A model generated the notes under the pieces. The model saw only the letters and a program-made list of their open reading frames with translations. It made no database searches and had not been told where the DNA came from. Below, in pieces: positions 13,337-26,022 of a stretch of DNA of 64,000 nt. The stretch lies in the NCBI RefSeq assembly GCF_035222375.1, contig NC_085887.1, positions 1,897,501-1,961,500 of the forward strand, in the 5' to 3' direction. How positions within the stretch are numbered: the first letter of the stretch is position 1; each line of letters opens with the position of its first letter. Origin of the DNA: Podospora pseudocomata. Lineage: Eukaryota; Ascomycota; Sordariomycetes; Sordariales; Podosporaceae. Both the position numbers and the translations under genes were made by a program.

Positions 13337-15839
13337 ATGCCGTTCTCAGACAACTTGTACTCGGCGGTGGATGATGAATCGGATTTTGAACCAATTGACG
13401 ACATTCTGAGTCAACAGGGCCATGAACTGTCTCAATCGGCACATCGGCCCCCTCAATTTGGCCATGCACGGGCCAGCACCGACGACGACGACGAGGGGCT
13501 CGATGCTGACGCCCTGTCTCCTGTCGATGGTTACTTTGGGTCATCAAATGATACCTCATCCGACACGTCTGCTGTTGCGACATCATCCAATGTGCCGCAT
13601 GTGCCGAATGTCTGGGTTGAGGACCCGAGCCTCACCACCGCGGCGAGCAAGGCACGGGAGGCCGAGTTGGAGAGACGAGTGTCAGGGGTTGCGAGGGAGG
13701 ACTACTCGGTTGGGGGGCTGACGAGTTCTGGGTACAACTCGTCTGCGTATACTGGGTCCTCTCCAGCTCATGGATATAGTGGTTCGTTTTCGAGGCCGGG
13801 TACGTACGCCCAATCCTCGTCGCCATCATCATCATCTGCTGGACCATCGGTTCTGTCCACGAGATCATATACGCCATACCCACACAGAGCTGCGTACCAG
13901 GGTGAGAGTTCGAGACTGGTACCGCAAGACGCCCCGCCGGCTTATACACCTTCACCCACGTCGCCTCAGAGTTTGCAAGGTGGGCACGACGCTTCCAGGA
14001 ATTACAGTACTTTCTCGGCACCGACTGGTACAATGGGACGCTTGGGGGAGACTCAGGGGCTCTTGGGCCATGAGCCTGAAAGCATGAGAGACTCTGGCAA
14101 TGGTGGTTCTGGTGAAGACAGCTCCCGATGGAGGGAACGAATTGAAAACAGGATATCGTCATTTGACAGGAGTTATTGCAAGTTTGCGTTTCTTGTGGTG
14201 GGATTGGTCTTTCTGTCTACCGGGTTCCTCACCACTCTCATCAATAGCGTGAGAGACGAGGTCAGTGTTACGCGTCTTTTCATCTGAAGTGCTGTTTTGT
14301 CCGATGGAGGGTTGCGTAACGCTCTCTCCAATTGGCACATCCCCCCACCACTCATCATAAATACACGCTGCTGCCTGGTTCTTTTGCCCGAGATCTCACA
14401 GACTAACAAGCTTCCAGCGACCACACCTCCACCCACCACCCAAGATGACCTACCCCGATCTCGACAATAAACTCCCCTGGCAGGACGGCTCCTCCTGCGG
14501 GACGGACCGCATCACGCGTGATCCCGAGTCGTTTGACGTCTTGTTTTCGTCCGACAAGCCCCTGACCATCATCCAAAACAATTCCCACAACAACGACCAC
14601 CACTCTTACAAACCCATCCAGATCCACGGTTCGGTTATTTTCCGACAGACTGACGCTGACCACCCTGACCCGAAGCTGGTGGTGGAAACAACAGTCAACA
14701 ACGACCTCATCGCTGCTGCCATCACCTGGGAGGAGACCTCCCAAAAGCTGGTCGTCACCATTCCTAATGTTTTGCTTTCTGACGACACCAACGACCAAAC
14801 CACACCCTGGCCATGCATCCACCTAACCGCCACGGTTTGGACCCCTCCCTCCTCGTCGCTGTTGACCCTCTCAGTCAAAACAACTGTTTTGTCTATCCTT
14901 TTGGTTGATAACCTGTCTTTGAGCATCGCAGAGTCGACCAGCCTGTCCTCCACTGTTGGGTCTATTGTTTCTGATACTGCCGGCTCGGGGTCTCAGTCTC
15001 TAACCCTTTCCCCGTCATTCAAGTTCATCTCCCCCCTCATAGAAACCACCACCACCTCAGCCCCGATATCCGGCTCCTGGCCGCTGTACAACTACCTCTC
15101 CTTTGAGTCCACAGCAGGTAACATCAAAGTCACCATCCTCCCCCAGCCAGACCTCGACCCCTCACATCCCAAACCTGCCATCCTCAATGTGAAGTCCTCC
15201 TCCGGAACGGTGGAACTTACCGAGCCGATCGACGCCGCGAAGGAGGCGTATGAACTGGCACAGGTCCTGGCGGCAGAAGGGGCCGGTTACCTTCTTGCCG
15301 GTAAGGCAGAGGAAGTTATCCCAGTGAGGGATTACAGGGTTGATGTCCACACCACGTCTGGGAAAATCAAGGCTAAACTTGCCGTGACGGACGGGGCGAG
15401 GTTCAGGAGTACCTCTGGGGGGATGGATATTGATGTTTTGCTGGTGCTGGATGGGGGGGTGTATAACCTCGAGGGAAGAAAGGTTGATTTGGAGACGTCG
15501 AGCACGAGTGGGAATGTTGGGGTTAGGGTCGGGGAGGTGATGTGGGTTGGGAGGGATAAGGAAAACAAGTTGGATGTGGTTCGGGGGAGGCACGGGAGCA
15601 CCAGTGGGAATGTGAGGGTTAATTACCCGAAGAGTTGGGAGGGGGAGGTGAGTTTGGGGACTTTGAGTGGGAAGTTGAAGGTTGGGGGGGAGGGGGTGAG
15701 GGTTGTAAGAGGGGGCGAGGGGGGGTGGCCGGGGGTGAGGAAGAATTTGGTTGCTAGGAAAGGGGAGGGGGAGGGGGGGAGTAAGGTTGAGGGGAGGAGT
15801 ACGAGTGGTGATGTCTGGGTTTGGATTGGGGATTTGTGA
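13337..15839 (+). CDS. Single-pass membrane protein with DUF4097-like repeat domain
   Basis: Two exons, 13337-14260 and 14418-15839, give 781 aa in one frame. The intron uses donor GTCAGT and acceptor CTTCCAG with a CTAAC branch. Residues 1-280 are acidic then Ser/Pro/Tyr-rich and probably disordered, facing the cytosol. A single hydrophobic helix, FAFLVVGLVFLSTGFLTTLI, sits at about residues 280-300. Beyond it, residues about 340-780 form a beta-rich region with repeated motifs TTSGKIKAKL, STSGNVGVRV, STSGNVRVNY, LSGKLKV and STSGDVWVWI, the pattern of DUF4097 putative adhesin beta-helix domains. The topology suggests an extracytosolic or lumenal repeat domain. Function unknown. The second exon alone starts with ATG (14445), but the spliced frame and the helix argue for one protein. 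Confidence 0.78.
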
Positions 15840-18800
15840 AGGGGGGTGTGGGAGGGGATGATGAGAACACGAACGGTGATGAGCACATGAGATGGCGGTT
15901 AATGTTTGCAATTTTCTTTTGTTGTTGGGTATCCTGAGGAGCTAAAATACCAGATAATACAGTTGTCATTGCTTTGCCAATTCCTCGTTAAGATCCCTGA
16001 GGTAACGCAATCTTTTCTCTTCATCTCAAGGCTTCATTCACCACCGACGATGTCCAACCACAACCAAGAAGACAAACTACCTTAAGCAGGCAGCCCCTCG
16101 CCTACCGCAGAAACAGGTGCACAACCCCTGATACCAGTCCTGCCACCACCATACCCCCACCAGACAAAACCTGTCCCCTATGTGATGCTTGAGAAAGTCC
16201 TCATCTCAGCGTAAGGGAAGAGAGTTGATCCCAAGTCGGCGCCAGATCATGCATGGAACCCAGGCGCACGTTCAGGTCGGTTTCTTGTCGATCGTCTTGT
16301 GACAGGTAGCTTCGGGGGAGAATGTAAGATGGTAACCGAAAACGAGAGTGACTTTGGAGAAATGGAAGAATGTTGGGGTCCCCTCCCGGCATGGTGCAGT
16401 CTCGTAGGAGCTGGGAAAATGAACAAGGTGCTGCACGTAATCTCAGGGTTGAGCGCAAAAGGTAAGGTACCTAGGTACGTTTGGGTGATGGGTGTCAGGT
16501 GGTATGTCGAGTTGTCGTCCGGCATCTACCGAATACTGCTGGATGGGAGGCAGGATCAGAAGTAAAAAGAGTGTGTGCTATATAATTGACTTAAATCAAA
16601 TGATAAAGAAAAGAAAAGAAAAGAAAAGAGAAGAAAGCAAACGCTGAAAGCCAAATATGCTGTGTGGTGAGTGGTCATGATTCGAAGAGTAGAACGTAAT
16701 ACCGCTATACTACGCACGCCACGGAGGTGTGTGCCCAAATTTCGAATCAAAGAATGTGGTCTGGTCCTGGGTGCTGGCATTGGTTTGTGTTGAGTGTGGT
16801 GATGAGGTGGCGTCGTAGGTGGCATTGCTCGACCAGAGTTCTGTAAAGCCTAAAAGTGGTGGGCCCCCAAAATAGGGTTCTTGTAGATTTCATCGGTTAG
16901 GATGTCTGTTACATTAGGGAGAGATACCTAATTCAACGAAGGAAAGAGTTTAGGTAGTAACGTTAAACGGATACGCTAAATAGGGTATGTTATGTGGGGA
17001 TTTTGATGAGAACTAGGCCAAGAACGCGCGAATGAAAGAAGAGCTTCTCCAGGCTGCAATAAAAAGTCCGTACGGAATCAGTGTGTGATTTGCCTTCAAA
17101 GTAGGGCAAACAAACCTAGTCAAAGAGGAAAAGAGTATGGGAAGTAGCGTTTGAAAGGATCTAGATGTTTGGCTTCACATATCTAAGGTACCTAACACCA
17201 AAGAACCAAACAGTAAGCGATGTTGTTTAATTTCTCAAAGCGAGGGCCATCTAGACCAGTAATTTCACCATTAAGATGTGGGAATCATATTTCCAAAACC
17301 AAGCGGTACTGGCACAATCTCTTCAATCTTCAAGATCCGGTGTTCTCAGCCATAACACCGCAGTTGTAGCACTTCCGAGCGAGCCTTTTGTCTCTCTGCC
17401 AGTCACATCGCTAAAGGACAATGCGTGGCTCTCAAACTGGGATGGTGCCGTGGTGAATAGGGTCAGATAATTCATAATTAAAATTTCACAACTGATCCCA
17501 AAAAGTAGATCGAGCACGATCGAGGTCAGAGGTTGCTGAAAAAGTCGACCACTAATCAAAATTTCTCGGCGTTATTGTCGCCCCCCAGCTATAGAGGAGA
17601 CACTGTATCCTCGAGAAGCAATACATATGTTGGGTCTTCAGTATCCTCTGGCAGGCTCTCATGTCGGATGAGACGACTGCTGCACAATTCGAGAAAGGTC
17701 TGGGAAGGATGTCTATTCGAGACCGTCGGAGCTGGAGGGCGGTGTCTAGAGTAGAAGACGAGTGTAGAGGTAGGTGGGTGGGCAGGTGCATGACTGACCA
17801 ACAAGCCAAGTTCCATGTGGCATCGCAAAGAGGTGAGGTGAGATAAATGTACTCAGCAAAGAGGAGTGATTGATATATTTCTATGCTGATCAATATAAGC
17901 ACAAATAATCATTCAGCGGTACAATGCGTAAAGACCTGGATCATCAAGATGCAAAATCTCGATCTTTAATACCTTCTGGTATACTTTATAATAAAGAATG
18001 ATGATCCTTTCCCAACAGGAATCCATAGCTCGGGAGAAATTCTGAGGAAGGGGGGGGGGATATTTACATGGAAGTCCACATCTGGCAGAGATTGGTATAG
18101 TCACAACAATAATGTCATCATTTGACGCACCTATCGTGTTGTCATTGCTGACTAAAACAGTTAACGTCTTGAACATAACCCATGTTATGATAAGAACTAC
18201 AAGCCAAAGGTGACCAACTCCTGACTAGAGGCCCACGAAAGAACCATGGGCTATCAAGTCTTGGAAGATTCACCTTGTTCAGAGGTGTCATGATGTATCT
18301 TTGTTCTTGTTGACTGTGAGATGCCAAGACTCAGTTCTGGAAAAGGGGTCACTCCTGAATCCAGCCTTGGCATTCTGACAACCATCCCTCCAGCAACCGC
18401 ACTTACATGCCAGGAATGATTATTTATGTGAATTCTGTGACTTTAAGTGTTTGCTCGTCAATAAAGATAGTTCCTTTTTCGAGACGTCAAAGAAATGACC
18501 GATGAGTCAAGTTGTCAGAGGCCGACACCCATGTTGAAAGAGTGCTGGTAGGATGACTGTGTATCTCTCAGTTCTCTTTCGATCCGGACTTGCCAGAAAC
18601 ACATATGTGAGACTAAGTAATGAGCAGACTTCACCATGGCTTTGAAATAGTAGCGCACAATAAGGAGTTCGTTGAACATTGTGTGCTTCAATTCGAGTAT
18701 ATATTGACAGACAGAGCATTGGCTTGAGAACCAGAACTCAAACAACATTAACCGGGGAAGATGCTCGTGAAAAGGCCATTTTTACTGTATTTGGAGCCTG

Positions 18801-19220
18801 ATGAAGTCGAGTAACAGTTCTTTGGAGAGAGGTCAGAGCACTCACTAGATATCTTGAAGCACACAAGCCTTCTTTGCAGTGATGCTGACTGGCAGGCATG
18901 CGCGTGCATGTCCAGAACCCAAAGAACCCTACCGCTCTGTCCAACAGCAATCAGCCCTTACCGTCGCTGCTACTAATGTTGTTCCTTGACATCCATTTTG
19001 ACCTTTCGAAGGCGGTGAAACGCTTGGAGCAACTTGATACCTGCTTTGAGCCAGGAGGGTACTCACGAAGACCGACTGCAGTCGTGCACACTCTGGTGGC
19101 CTTGGAAAATTGAAAAATCCCTCCTGTCCGACCTCTCTTCTTGCTCTCTCTCTTTTGACCTTCTGAGTTGAACCCATCACACCAACATCAACAGTCACAG
19201 CAAACCACCAAGTGACACAC
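15840..19220. other. 3.4-kb gene-poor, relatively AT-rich region
   Basis: This is the longest gap in the window. All open frames are under about 160 codons, lack family resemblance and overlap one another on both strands. It has an (AAAAG)n tract near 16605 and a run of nine to ten G near 18050. I looked for dispersed 5S rRNA and tRNA boxes and found none. It could contain a non-coding RNA or a strongly decayed repeat that cannot be recognised from one copy. Confidence 0.5.
16605..16636. repeat. (AAAAG)n microsatellite
   Basis: About six perfect or near-perfect copies of the pentamer, continuing into a purine-rich tract. Confidence 0.9.
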
Positions 19221-20725
19221 ATGTCAAAACGTAAGTCGTGATCATCGGGATGACTTGACTGTGTCTCGGATGAACCGACTAACCACAGATGTAAGCAGAA
19301 CCAAACCGCAATGACGAGGAGGAGGTGGCTCTGCAAGAGACAGCTGGGATGATCGACCAGTTCGAGCACCTGCTTGGTGACATCGGAAGTAAGTGATATC
19401 CTCATCAACACTCTTCAATTCAAAGGGGCTATGGCTGACCTCAATGATTGTGAAGGGGGTGGCGACTTTCCGATGACCAGAGCTCGTGCTGCTTGGGGTC
19501 CTTCGACCGCTGCTCCAACTGGCAAGTAACGATGTTGATTGATCTTTTTTGTCTTGGTCCTCTTACCTTTGCTCTGAACCTGGGGTTTCTCAAACCCAGC
19601 TCTGACCAAACACGGCTGATTTAGAAAGTTAGCTAACCTCTATCAGAGCCAGCCTTACCTGCCCGTCCTCGAGGGATCACCCTCGAAAAGCCCTCGCCCC
19701 CACCGGCGTTCCCTCTGCCGCCGGTGCCACGCCTGCCCGTCCGGGCCCGAAGCCAAACGCCGGCGACCGCCAGCAGCCGGCCTGAGCTCCCGCTGCCGCG
19801 TTCTCCGCTCGGTGCTGTCGAGCCAATCGTGGCATCCGACGCGGAGACGAAGCCAGAGCCAGAAGCCACCGGGAGCCCTGGTGAGGCAGCGAGCACAGAC
19901 CGGCAGGAGAGAGTACAAATAAATCCCCACACACGTAGGCCTCGGATGTACTCTCTCTTTCCCACCAAAAGCAACAGATTTGCCGTCACCATGATGGCTT
20001 CATCAACCTCCAGCCCTTCGCAGGGCAAAGCTCTCTCGTCGTCGCCGTCCCTGGGCTCGCAGCCCACAGAGAATCTTGCACCTCCGGGCCGGCCCTTTTT
20101 GGAGGAACGGTCGCTTTCGGCTGCGTCGGTTGCCTCTGCTGCGCCCTCGTCTGCGTCGGTTTCTGCCGGGGAAGAGTCTCTGTCTCGTCCTGGTAAGTTA
20201 TCCCAGCAGGTGCTGTTCTTGGATCGAAAAGTTGCTGACGTTTTCCTTGAAGCCGACCACCTCGAGCCAAACAATCCGTTTGGCTACCCCGCTCCTCCCG
20301 CGTTTCGTAAGTCGTTTCCCACCAATTCAGATGGCCGACTTTGCTAACTTCAAGTGATAGGCCACAACTGGGCGAAACCCAACCGCCGTGCTGCCCGGGG
20401 CTCTGTCCTCGGTGGAGCTGTCTCTGGCGTTGTCGTCGGCTCGCGCCCTCGACCTTCCCTCTCTGGTGGTGTGCTTGCGGTTCCGTATCTGCCGTTCTCG
20501 CTCCCGCCTGTGCTGCCGGGCCCCGTCTCGCCGCCCGCGCCCACTCGACCCGCGCCCACTCGACCCGCGCCACCGGTCCCTCCCTCCCGGCCGCCTCCTG
20601 CCGTTCCCTCGTCGCCGGCCATCCCGGCCCGGAACCCTGCCCGTCTGGGACCAGCTTCGCCCGCGCCCTCCGGCTCTGCCCGAGATGACAAGAAGACCCA
20701 TGGGGTGAAGAAGGAGGAGAAGTGA
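19221..20725 (+). CDS. Proline-rich hypothetical protein, six exons, probable GC-AG intron
   Basis: Exons 19221-19230, 19299-19388, 19456-19521, 19647-20192, 20253-20306 and 20361-20725 give 376 aa. Every intron is phase 1, which supports the model. The start reads MSKQPNRNDEEEVALQETAG, with a short helix QFEHLLGDIG. Intron 3 (19522-19646) must begin GCAAGT to keep frame; it has a CTAAC branch and TATCAG acceptor. If it is not spliced, translation ends at once (GGC AAG TAA) and gives a 58-aa product. Intron 4 is 60 nt with no stop, so it could be retained. The remainder is Pro/Ser/Arg-rich, with a conserved-looking patch DHLEPNNPFGYPAPPAF and then HNWAKPNRR, and a PAPTRPAPTRPAP repeat. No family recognised; possibly an adaptor binding SH3 or WW domains. 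Confidence 0.65.
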
Positions 20726-21302
20726 GAAGGAGAGAAGGATCCTTCCCTGTATCTTATTTGTATTTTTACAACGATATGGAGTTCGTGGAGTTTGGGAAGG
20801 GGTGGAGGGAGATACCCAAGAGCCACAATGGAAGACATTGCCTGCCGATTTAAGCGGCATATCACAGACCTCTGAGAATCTTCCTGAGAACAAGTGACCA
20901 GTGTGAAGACATGATGATGACTCTGAGAGTGGAGAGAGAGAAGAGACGTTGGATATCTTGGCAGGCCCCATCACGTGGATCTGCCAGGTTCCGAACTTCC
21001 AGAACATGGGGCAGTCCCCACTGAAGCATCCTTGGCAGCAGCACCAGGAACGCGCTTAGCTCCCGCTGATCTGGGGGAGCTTTGGAGCTGTCCGCGCGCC
21101 CCGGAATACCACCCCGCAATTGCCTGTGAACACGAGCTCAACTTCAACATTCATCCATTGATTATCTCTCACTTGAGACTAGGTTTCAGATATACTTTGA
21201 CTGCTACTAGTATCATTCTGGACGTTTCATCCATAAAGTATCATATTCACTGACATTACCGCGCAATCACATGGTTGGCACCCAACGGGCTATCCATTCG
21301 CC
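20726..21302. other. Intergenic region upstream of the WDR48-like gene
   Basis: Probably the 3' UTR of the proline-rich gene followed by the promoter of the WD40 gene. Nothing else is recognised. Confidence 0.5.
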
Positions 21303-24300
21303 ATGTCCAAAAAGGCCCGCCAGAGAATCAGCTATGGTTTGTGCTACCAATGCGTCGTCCTGCAGCATCCCTACAGACACATCACCATCTGACGCTTCCA
21401 ATTGATAGTCCTCGAACACCCCAACTCCTCTCCTGGCGGCCATAGACTCGGCGTGAACGGCCTTGCCATCGACCAGACAAACAGCATCCTGTGAGAGCGT
21501 CGCTCCAGATATACCGAACCCACCCCCAGAAGTTCATTACTTACCGACATATGCTCCCCACAGATACTCCGGCGGCCGCGATGGTGTTCTCTGCGCCTGG
21601 GATCTCAACCGAGATCTCGTTGCCCCCCAGACCTCCCACTCCGCCATGATCGACGAGACGATGAGCGCCAGCACATCCAAACGGGCAACCACATTTCGAG
21701 CACAAACACAGGCGCATACCCACTGGGTCAACGACATTACGCTCGCCGAGAAGCATACAGCCGTTGTATCCGGCTCCTCGGATCTGTTTGTCAAGCTATG
21801 GCGTCCACTAGCCGAAACACCGGCCGACCCGGTGACCATCGGCCAGCATGCCGATTATGTCAAATGCGTCGCGACACCAACAGCAGACACAAACTGGGTA
21901 GCCTCGGGCGGCCTCGACCGCAAGATCAACTTTTGGGACCTGGCAGGAGGCGGAAACATCCTCGAGATTGACGCCCGAGGTGAAGAGGTGGCTGAGAAGG
22001 GCAGCATCTATGCCATGGGGGTAACACACAACGTTGTCGCCAACGGCGGACCCGAGTCGACAGTACGGTTGTGGGATCCAAAAACTGGTAAACGTATCAC
22101 CAAGTTTGTTGGTCATACGGACATGATCAGGTCGATTCTGATCAGCGAGAATGGGGACTTGATCATGTCTGCTAGTTCTGATCAGACGGTCAAGGTGTGG
22201 AGCGTCACGGCGGGAAGGTGTATGCATACACTTACCATGCATGACAGCAGTGTTTGGGCGCTGTTCTCGGATGACCCTTCGCTGCACACCTTTTACAGCG
22301 CTGACAGGTCGGGGTTGGTGGTCAAGACGGATGTCAGGGGTACGAATGGGGAGTTTGACAACGGGCTGTCGCTAGCTGTCGCTCAAGAAAACGATGGCGT
22401 CACGAGAGTAGTGGCCTGGGGAGACAGCATCTGGACATCAACCAGCAGGGCATCGATCAACAGATGGAAGAATGTGGACTCGAGTGATCATACGCAACTA
22501 CCAGAGGCGTTCCGGGCACATCGGGCATCGTTGGCCACGATTAGGAGTCGGGACGGATCTTTGTCGTCGACTACGGTGCCGCCTGCGTCTGGAGCCGAAT
22601 CCCCGTACAAGCCCCGGCATAAGCGGAACATTTCGGAGAAGTCCATTTTGAGAATCTCGAACACGGCTCCTCTTCCGTTTACGTTGGGTAGCGGTAACGT
22701 GGATGAGAACTCGGTCAGTCCAGGCTCACAGGTTCCGGAGCCGGCGTTCAACATGGTGGAGCTCCCTGAGCCAATACAGCATGAACCAGAGGAGACCATA
22801 GCGGGCCAGTTTGGGCTGGTGAAGCACAGGTTGTTGAATGATCGGAGACGAGTGCTGACTCTGGATACTGCTGGCGAGGTCTTGTTGTGGGATTTGATTC
22901 AGGTATGCTCCCTCTCCCACTGTGTTTTGTATGCGACGATATTGACCCTTTCAAGTGCCGACCGATTCAAGAGTTTGGAAAGCATCACCTTGAGACCATC
23001 GTGCCACAGGTTAACACTAAGGAGGCCGTGGCGCCGTGGTGCTCGATTGACACCAGCTCGGGCAATCTTGCTGTTGTGTTGGAACCTTACAATTGCTTTG
23101 ATGCAGAGATGTACGCTGATGAGTTGGGCTCTGTGGAAAATACGGAGTTTAGAGAAGACCAGAGGAGTAAGTCCTTCCAACCTGAGGAAGGTCGGATTGC
23201 AACTGACAAATTCTAGTCAACCTTGGGAAATGGGTCCTCAGATATCTCTTTGCCAACCTCATCGACGAAGAAATCCGCCGTGACGAGGCCTTCAGACACA
23301 AGCTCAATGAAGAGGTGCTCAAAAAGACGGCAGGCGGCGGTAGGATGTTGCCTCCACTGGCTATTAGTATTCCTGGACCAGCAGGATGGCAGTTTTCTGA
23401 ACCCTCGTCGTCAGCTACACCGAAGGCTACTGGCATGAACTACCCACCCATGACTCCTGGGATGGCCATCGGCCTTGCTACCCCCGGTTCACCAATGGCT
23501 CCTTTCCTGGATGGAGGCTTCACCACACCACTCAGCCCACTTGAGAAGAGAACTTCCCAAGTCAGCAGACCCTCACAAGAACGCGAAGACTATTTCGCCG
23601 ATGCGATACAAACGCCGGGATTAGATCAGAGCAACAGACTAGCCCAAACTCCTGCGACCGAGGTGCCCCCGACCCCCGGCCCTGAGCAACCAGCCAAGAC
23701 ACCAGGTGCTACTGAAACCAATGGCAAAGAAAAGGAGAAGGATGCCAAAGACAAGGAAAAGGACGGTGGGAAGACTCCCAGCACGCCGTTTGGTGGAATG
23801 AAGAAGTTCCGAATGGGCGGGTTCAGCATGAAGCTGGGTCGCTCGGCATCTACACCCCAAGCAGAGAAACCTGCCGCCTTGGACGAGAAGGCCGAGGAGT
23901 CAGAGTCGAATGGCAGCCAACACGAAAGGGAATTTGACGACAACCTTGGGGGCGTCGTTCAGAAGATTAAAGCGGAATACGAAGAAGAGCTTGTTGACAA
24001 CCCAGGCCAGATTGTCGAAACGAAAATCACGCCCTCTTTACCGAATGATACTCCGGTTCTTAAACTCCCACCTGGGACAAAAGTCATTATACAGGAAGAA
24101 ACTTCTGGCGGCTCGGCGGAAGTTTATCGTGGGACGGTGGGGAGTGTGGGTACTGACGCGGATGAGATTGAACAGAAGGGACCGAAGTGGCTTGGGGAGT
24201 GTTTGCTGCAGAATGTTCTCCCGGTCAAGGACGCGGTGAAGGTCAGCTTTGTGCTGTTTCCGTACAAGGGGGAGCTGCCTGAGCTGGTGGCGGCGCCGGA

Positions 24301-24730
24301 TGGGAATAATAGGCTCAATGCGAATAGGATGCTGAGGGTGAAGAAGATTTTGGGGTATGTGGCTGAGAGGATTGATCGGGAGTGGAAGGAGGAGGTGGAG
24401 AGGGTGGAACGGGAGGGGGGGGAGGTTGGGGAGGGGGTGATGAGGCCAGAGGAGTATTTGGAGTTGTGGTGTAACGAACAGGTGAGTACTACTAGGGGGT
24501 GGGAAAGGGAAGGTTGGGGTGGTGCTGATAAGCCAAAACAGATGCTACCGAATAAGATGACACTTGCAACGCTGAGGACGCATGTTTGGAGGGGGGGGAA
24601 TGATATTGTTCTTCATTATAGGGCGAATGGGAGGAAGGAGATTAAGTTGACGGAGCAGGTGGAGGAGGTGGTGAAGGAGGAGGAGCAGGCGGGGAAGAAG
24701 AGTGAGGAGGTTGGGACGCCTGGTGTTTAA
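21303..24730 (+). CDS. WD40 protein of the WDR48/UAF1 (Bun107) family
   Basis: WDR48-type proteins bind and activate deubiquitinases (USP1/USP12/USP46 in animals, Ubp9 with Bun107 in fission yeast). Six exons: 21303-21336, 21409-21490, 21564-22902, 22956-23166, 23217-24481 and 24542-24730, giving 1039 aa. The N-terminus [20 protein letters not shown] leads into [12 protein letters not shown] and [13 protein letters not shown], the first WD blades. At least six WD repeats follow to residue about 330 ([37 protein letters not shown]). The C-terminal 250 residues ([20 protein letters not shown], then [20 protein letters not shown]) match the DUF3337/SLD region of this family. The middle is disordered with Lys/Glu tracts. 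The last intron is 60 nt and stop-free. Convergent with PET8. Confidence 0.92.
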
Positions 24731-24996
24731 TGGTGTTTAATGGTGTAGGGGTGTTTATGGGAGTTGAAGGAAGGTAGGGTTTGTATATGGTTGGTTGGGT
24801 GGGTTGACTTTTGCAGGGCCGGCGAATGGTAATTATTGGTGTTTTTTTTTAGCGTAGTAAATGTACATATTATATACAGGCGCTCAGTTTGATCGCACAA
24901 CACAACTAGGGGTATCAAGATCTATGTGCATGGTGTTGTTTCGTCTATCATGTTCCCGTCCCTCCATTATTTTTACTGTCCTTATTTTTCCCACCT

Positions 24997-26022
24997 CTAT
25001 AAGACACTCTCTTTCCCCCTCTTCTTCTCTCCCCCTACAGAAAGCGTATTCACCGCCCACTGGTAACTCCCCAAGAATATCGCGCCCCCTATGCTGATCC
25101 ACATCACCCTCGGGCCTATCCCCGCAAAGAAGGGACGTATCCCGTTTTCTCTTAGGATATCGGTCATGACTTTGAACATGCTTTGTTTTTCAGTCGAGAG
25201 CATGACTCTCGTCTTGAGGACATCAAGCGGTGTTGTCACCGCGGCGGCGAACCCGCCAGCCACCGAACCGTAGAGCGCCGACTCTGGGGCGGAAACTTCA
25301 GTTGATGTAGAGGAAGAGGAACTATCACCAAAGAGTCCCCTCCCGGTGCGTTGTTTCCTCGCGCGGCCCCACGACTTGAGACCTTCCCATAGCGGGAATT
25401 GGAGCACGGTAAAAGGGACCTCGCGGATGATTGTTATTGTCCAGCCTCTGTAGAGCTCCTTCCACACACCGGAAAGACCGATGGTGCTGTATTGTGCAAT
25501 GATGTGCCGGAAGGCTTGGGCGGAGGACCCGTTATGGTGGCCGGCTTGGGCGCGTTGTTTTACTACTTCGGTGGGGACACGGACGGCGCAGGCGGCGATT
25601 TCGCCGAGGGAGGCGGAGAGCATGTGGTGGTAGGCTGGGGTGGTTGTTTGGTTTGGAGAGGTGGGCAAGGGGGGGAAGTTGTGGGAGAGGAAGGATTTGG
25701 TGTGCTCGTAGGTGGAGAAGAAGAAGGCTGCTCCGGGGGCGGAGCCGACGAGGCAAGAGCCGATGCCACGGTAGATGCCGCGGAAGCCGCCTGAGGAAAA
25801 GAAGCCGGTGGGGGATTGGAGGCGGGTTTTGAGGGTGTCGAGGGGGAAGAGGAGGAGGTCGACTGTTGTGCCAGCTAGGGCGCCCGAGAGGAGGGCGGTG
25901 TTGAAGGGGGGTGGGGGGGGTTCTGACATTGTGTCGGTTGGGACAGAGCGGCCGGTTGAGAGGTCCGGAGTGGTGAGGATGTGGCCAAGCGCAGAGCTGG
26001 TTGTCGCCGGCGTCGCTGTCAC
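24997..26022 (-). CDS. pet8: Mitochondrial S-adenosylmethionine carrier
   Basis: Imports S-adenosylmethionine into the mitochondrial matrix in exchange for S-adenosylhomocysteine, supplying methyl groups for RNA and ubiquinone modification and for biotin/lipoate synthesis. Single exon, 341 aa from 26022 or about 310 aa from the in-frame Met at 25929 (MSEPPPPPFNTALLSGALAG), which is closer to the usual family start. Three carrier repeats are present with signatures PLDTLKTRL, PTEVVKQR and PLDVLKTR; the second lacks the usual acidic-proline form but matches PET8 proteins. Phrases RGIGSCLVGSAPGAAFFF and AACAVRVPTEVVKQRAQAG are diagnostic of SAM carriers. Divergent from the TilS gene, convergent with the WD40 gene. 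Intact. Confidence 0.93.
   Translation of the reverse strand: MTATPATTSSALGHILTTPDLSTGRSVPTDTMSEPPPPPFNTALLSGALAGTTVDLLLFPLDTLKTRLQSPTGFFSSGGFRGIYRGIGSCLVGSAPGAAFFFSTYEHTKSFLSHNFPPLPTSPNQTTTPAYHHMLSASLGEIAACAVRVPTEVVKQRAQAGHHNGSSAQAFRHIIAQYSTIGLSGVWKELYRGWTITIIREVPFTVLQFPLWEGLKSWGRARKQRTGRGLFGDSSSSSTSTEVSAPESALYGSVAGGFAAAVTTPLDVLKTRVMLSTEKQSMFKVMTDILRENGIRPFFAGIGPRVMWISIGGAIFLGSYQWAVNTLSVGGEKKRGKESVL

Noticed and set aside
15162-15911. Minus-strand 249-codon Pro-rich frame
   Set aside because: It is the complement of the Gly/Val-rich repeat region of the DUF4097-like gene; its composition follows from that strand.
15840-19220. Possible dispersed 5S rRNA or tRNA in the long gap
   Set aside because: I looked for the conserved 5S internal promoter and tRNA box B sequences and found none that fit.
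20327-21007. Minus-strand 226-codon Arg/Gly-rich frame
   Set aside because: Shadow of the Pro-rich last exon of the 19221-20725 gene.
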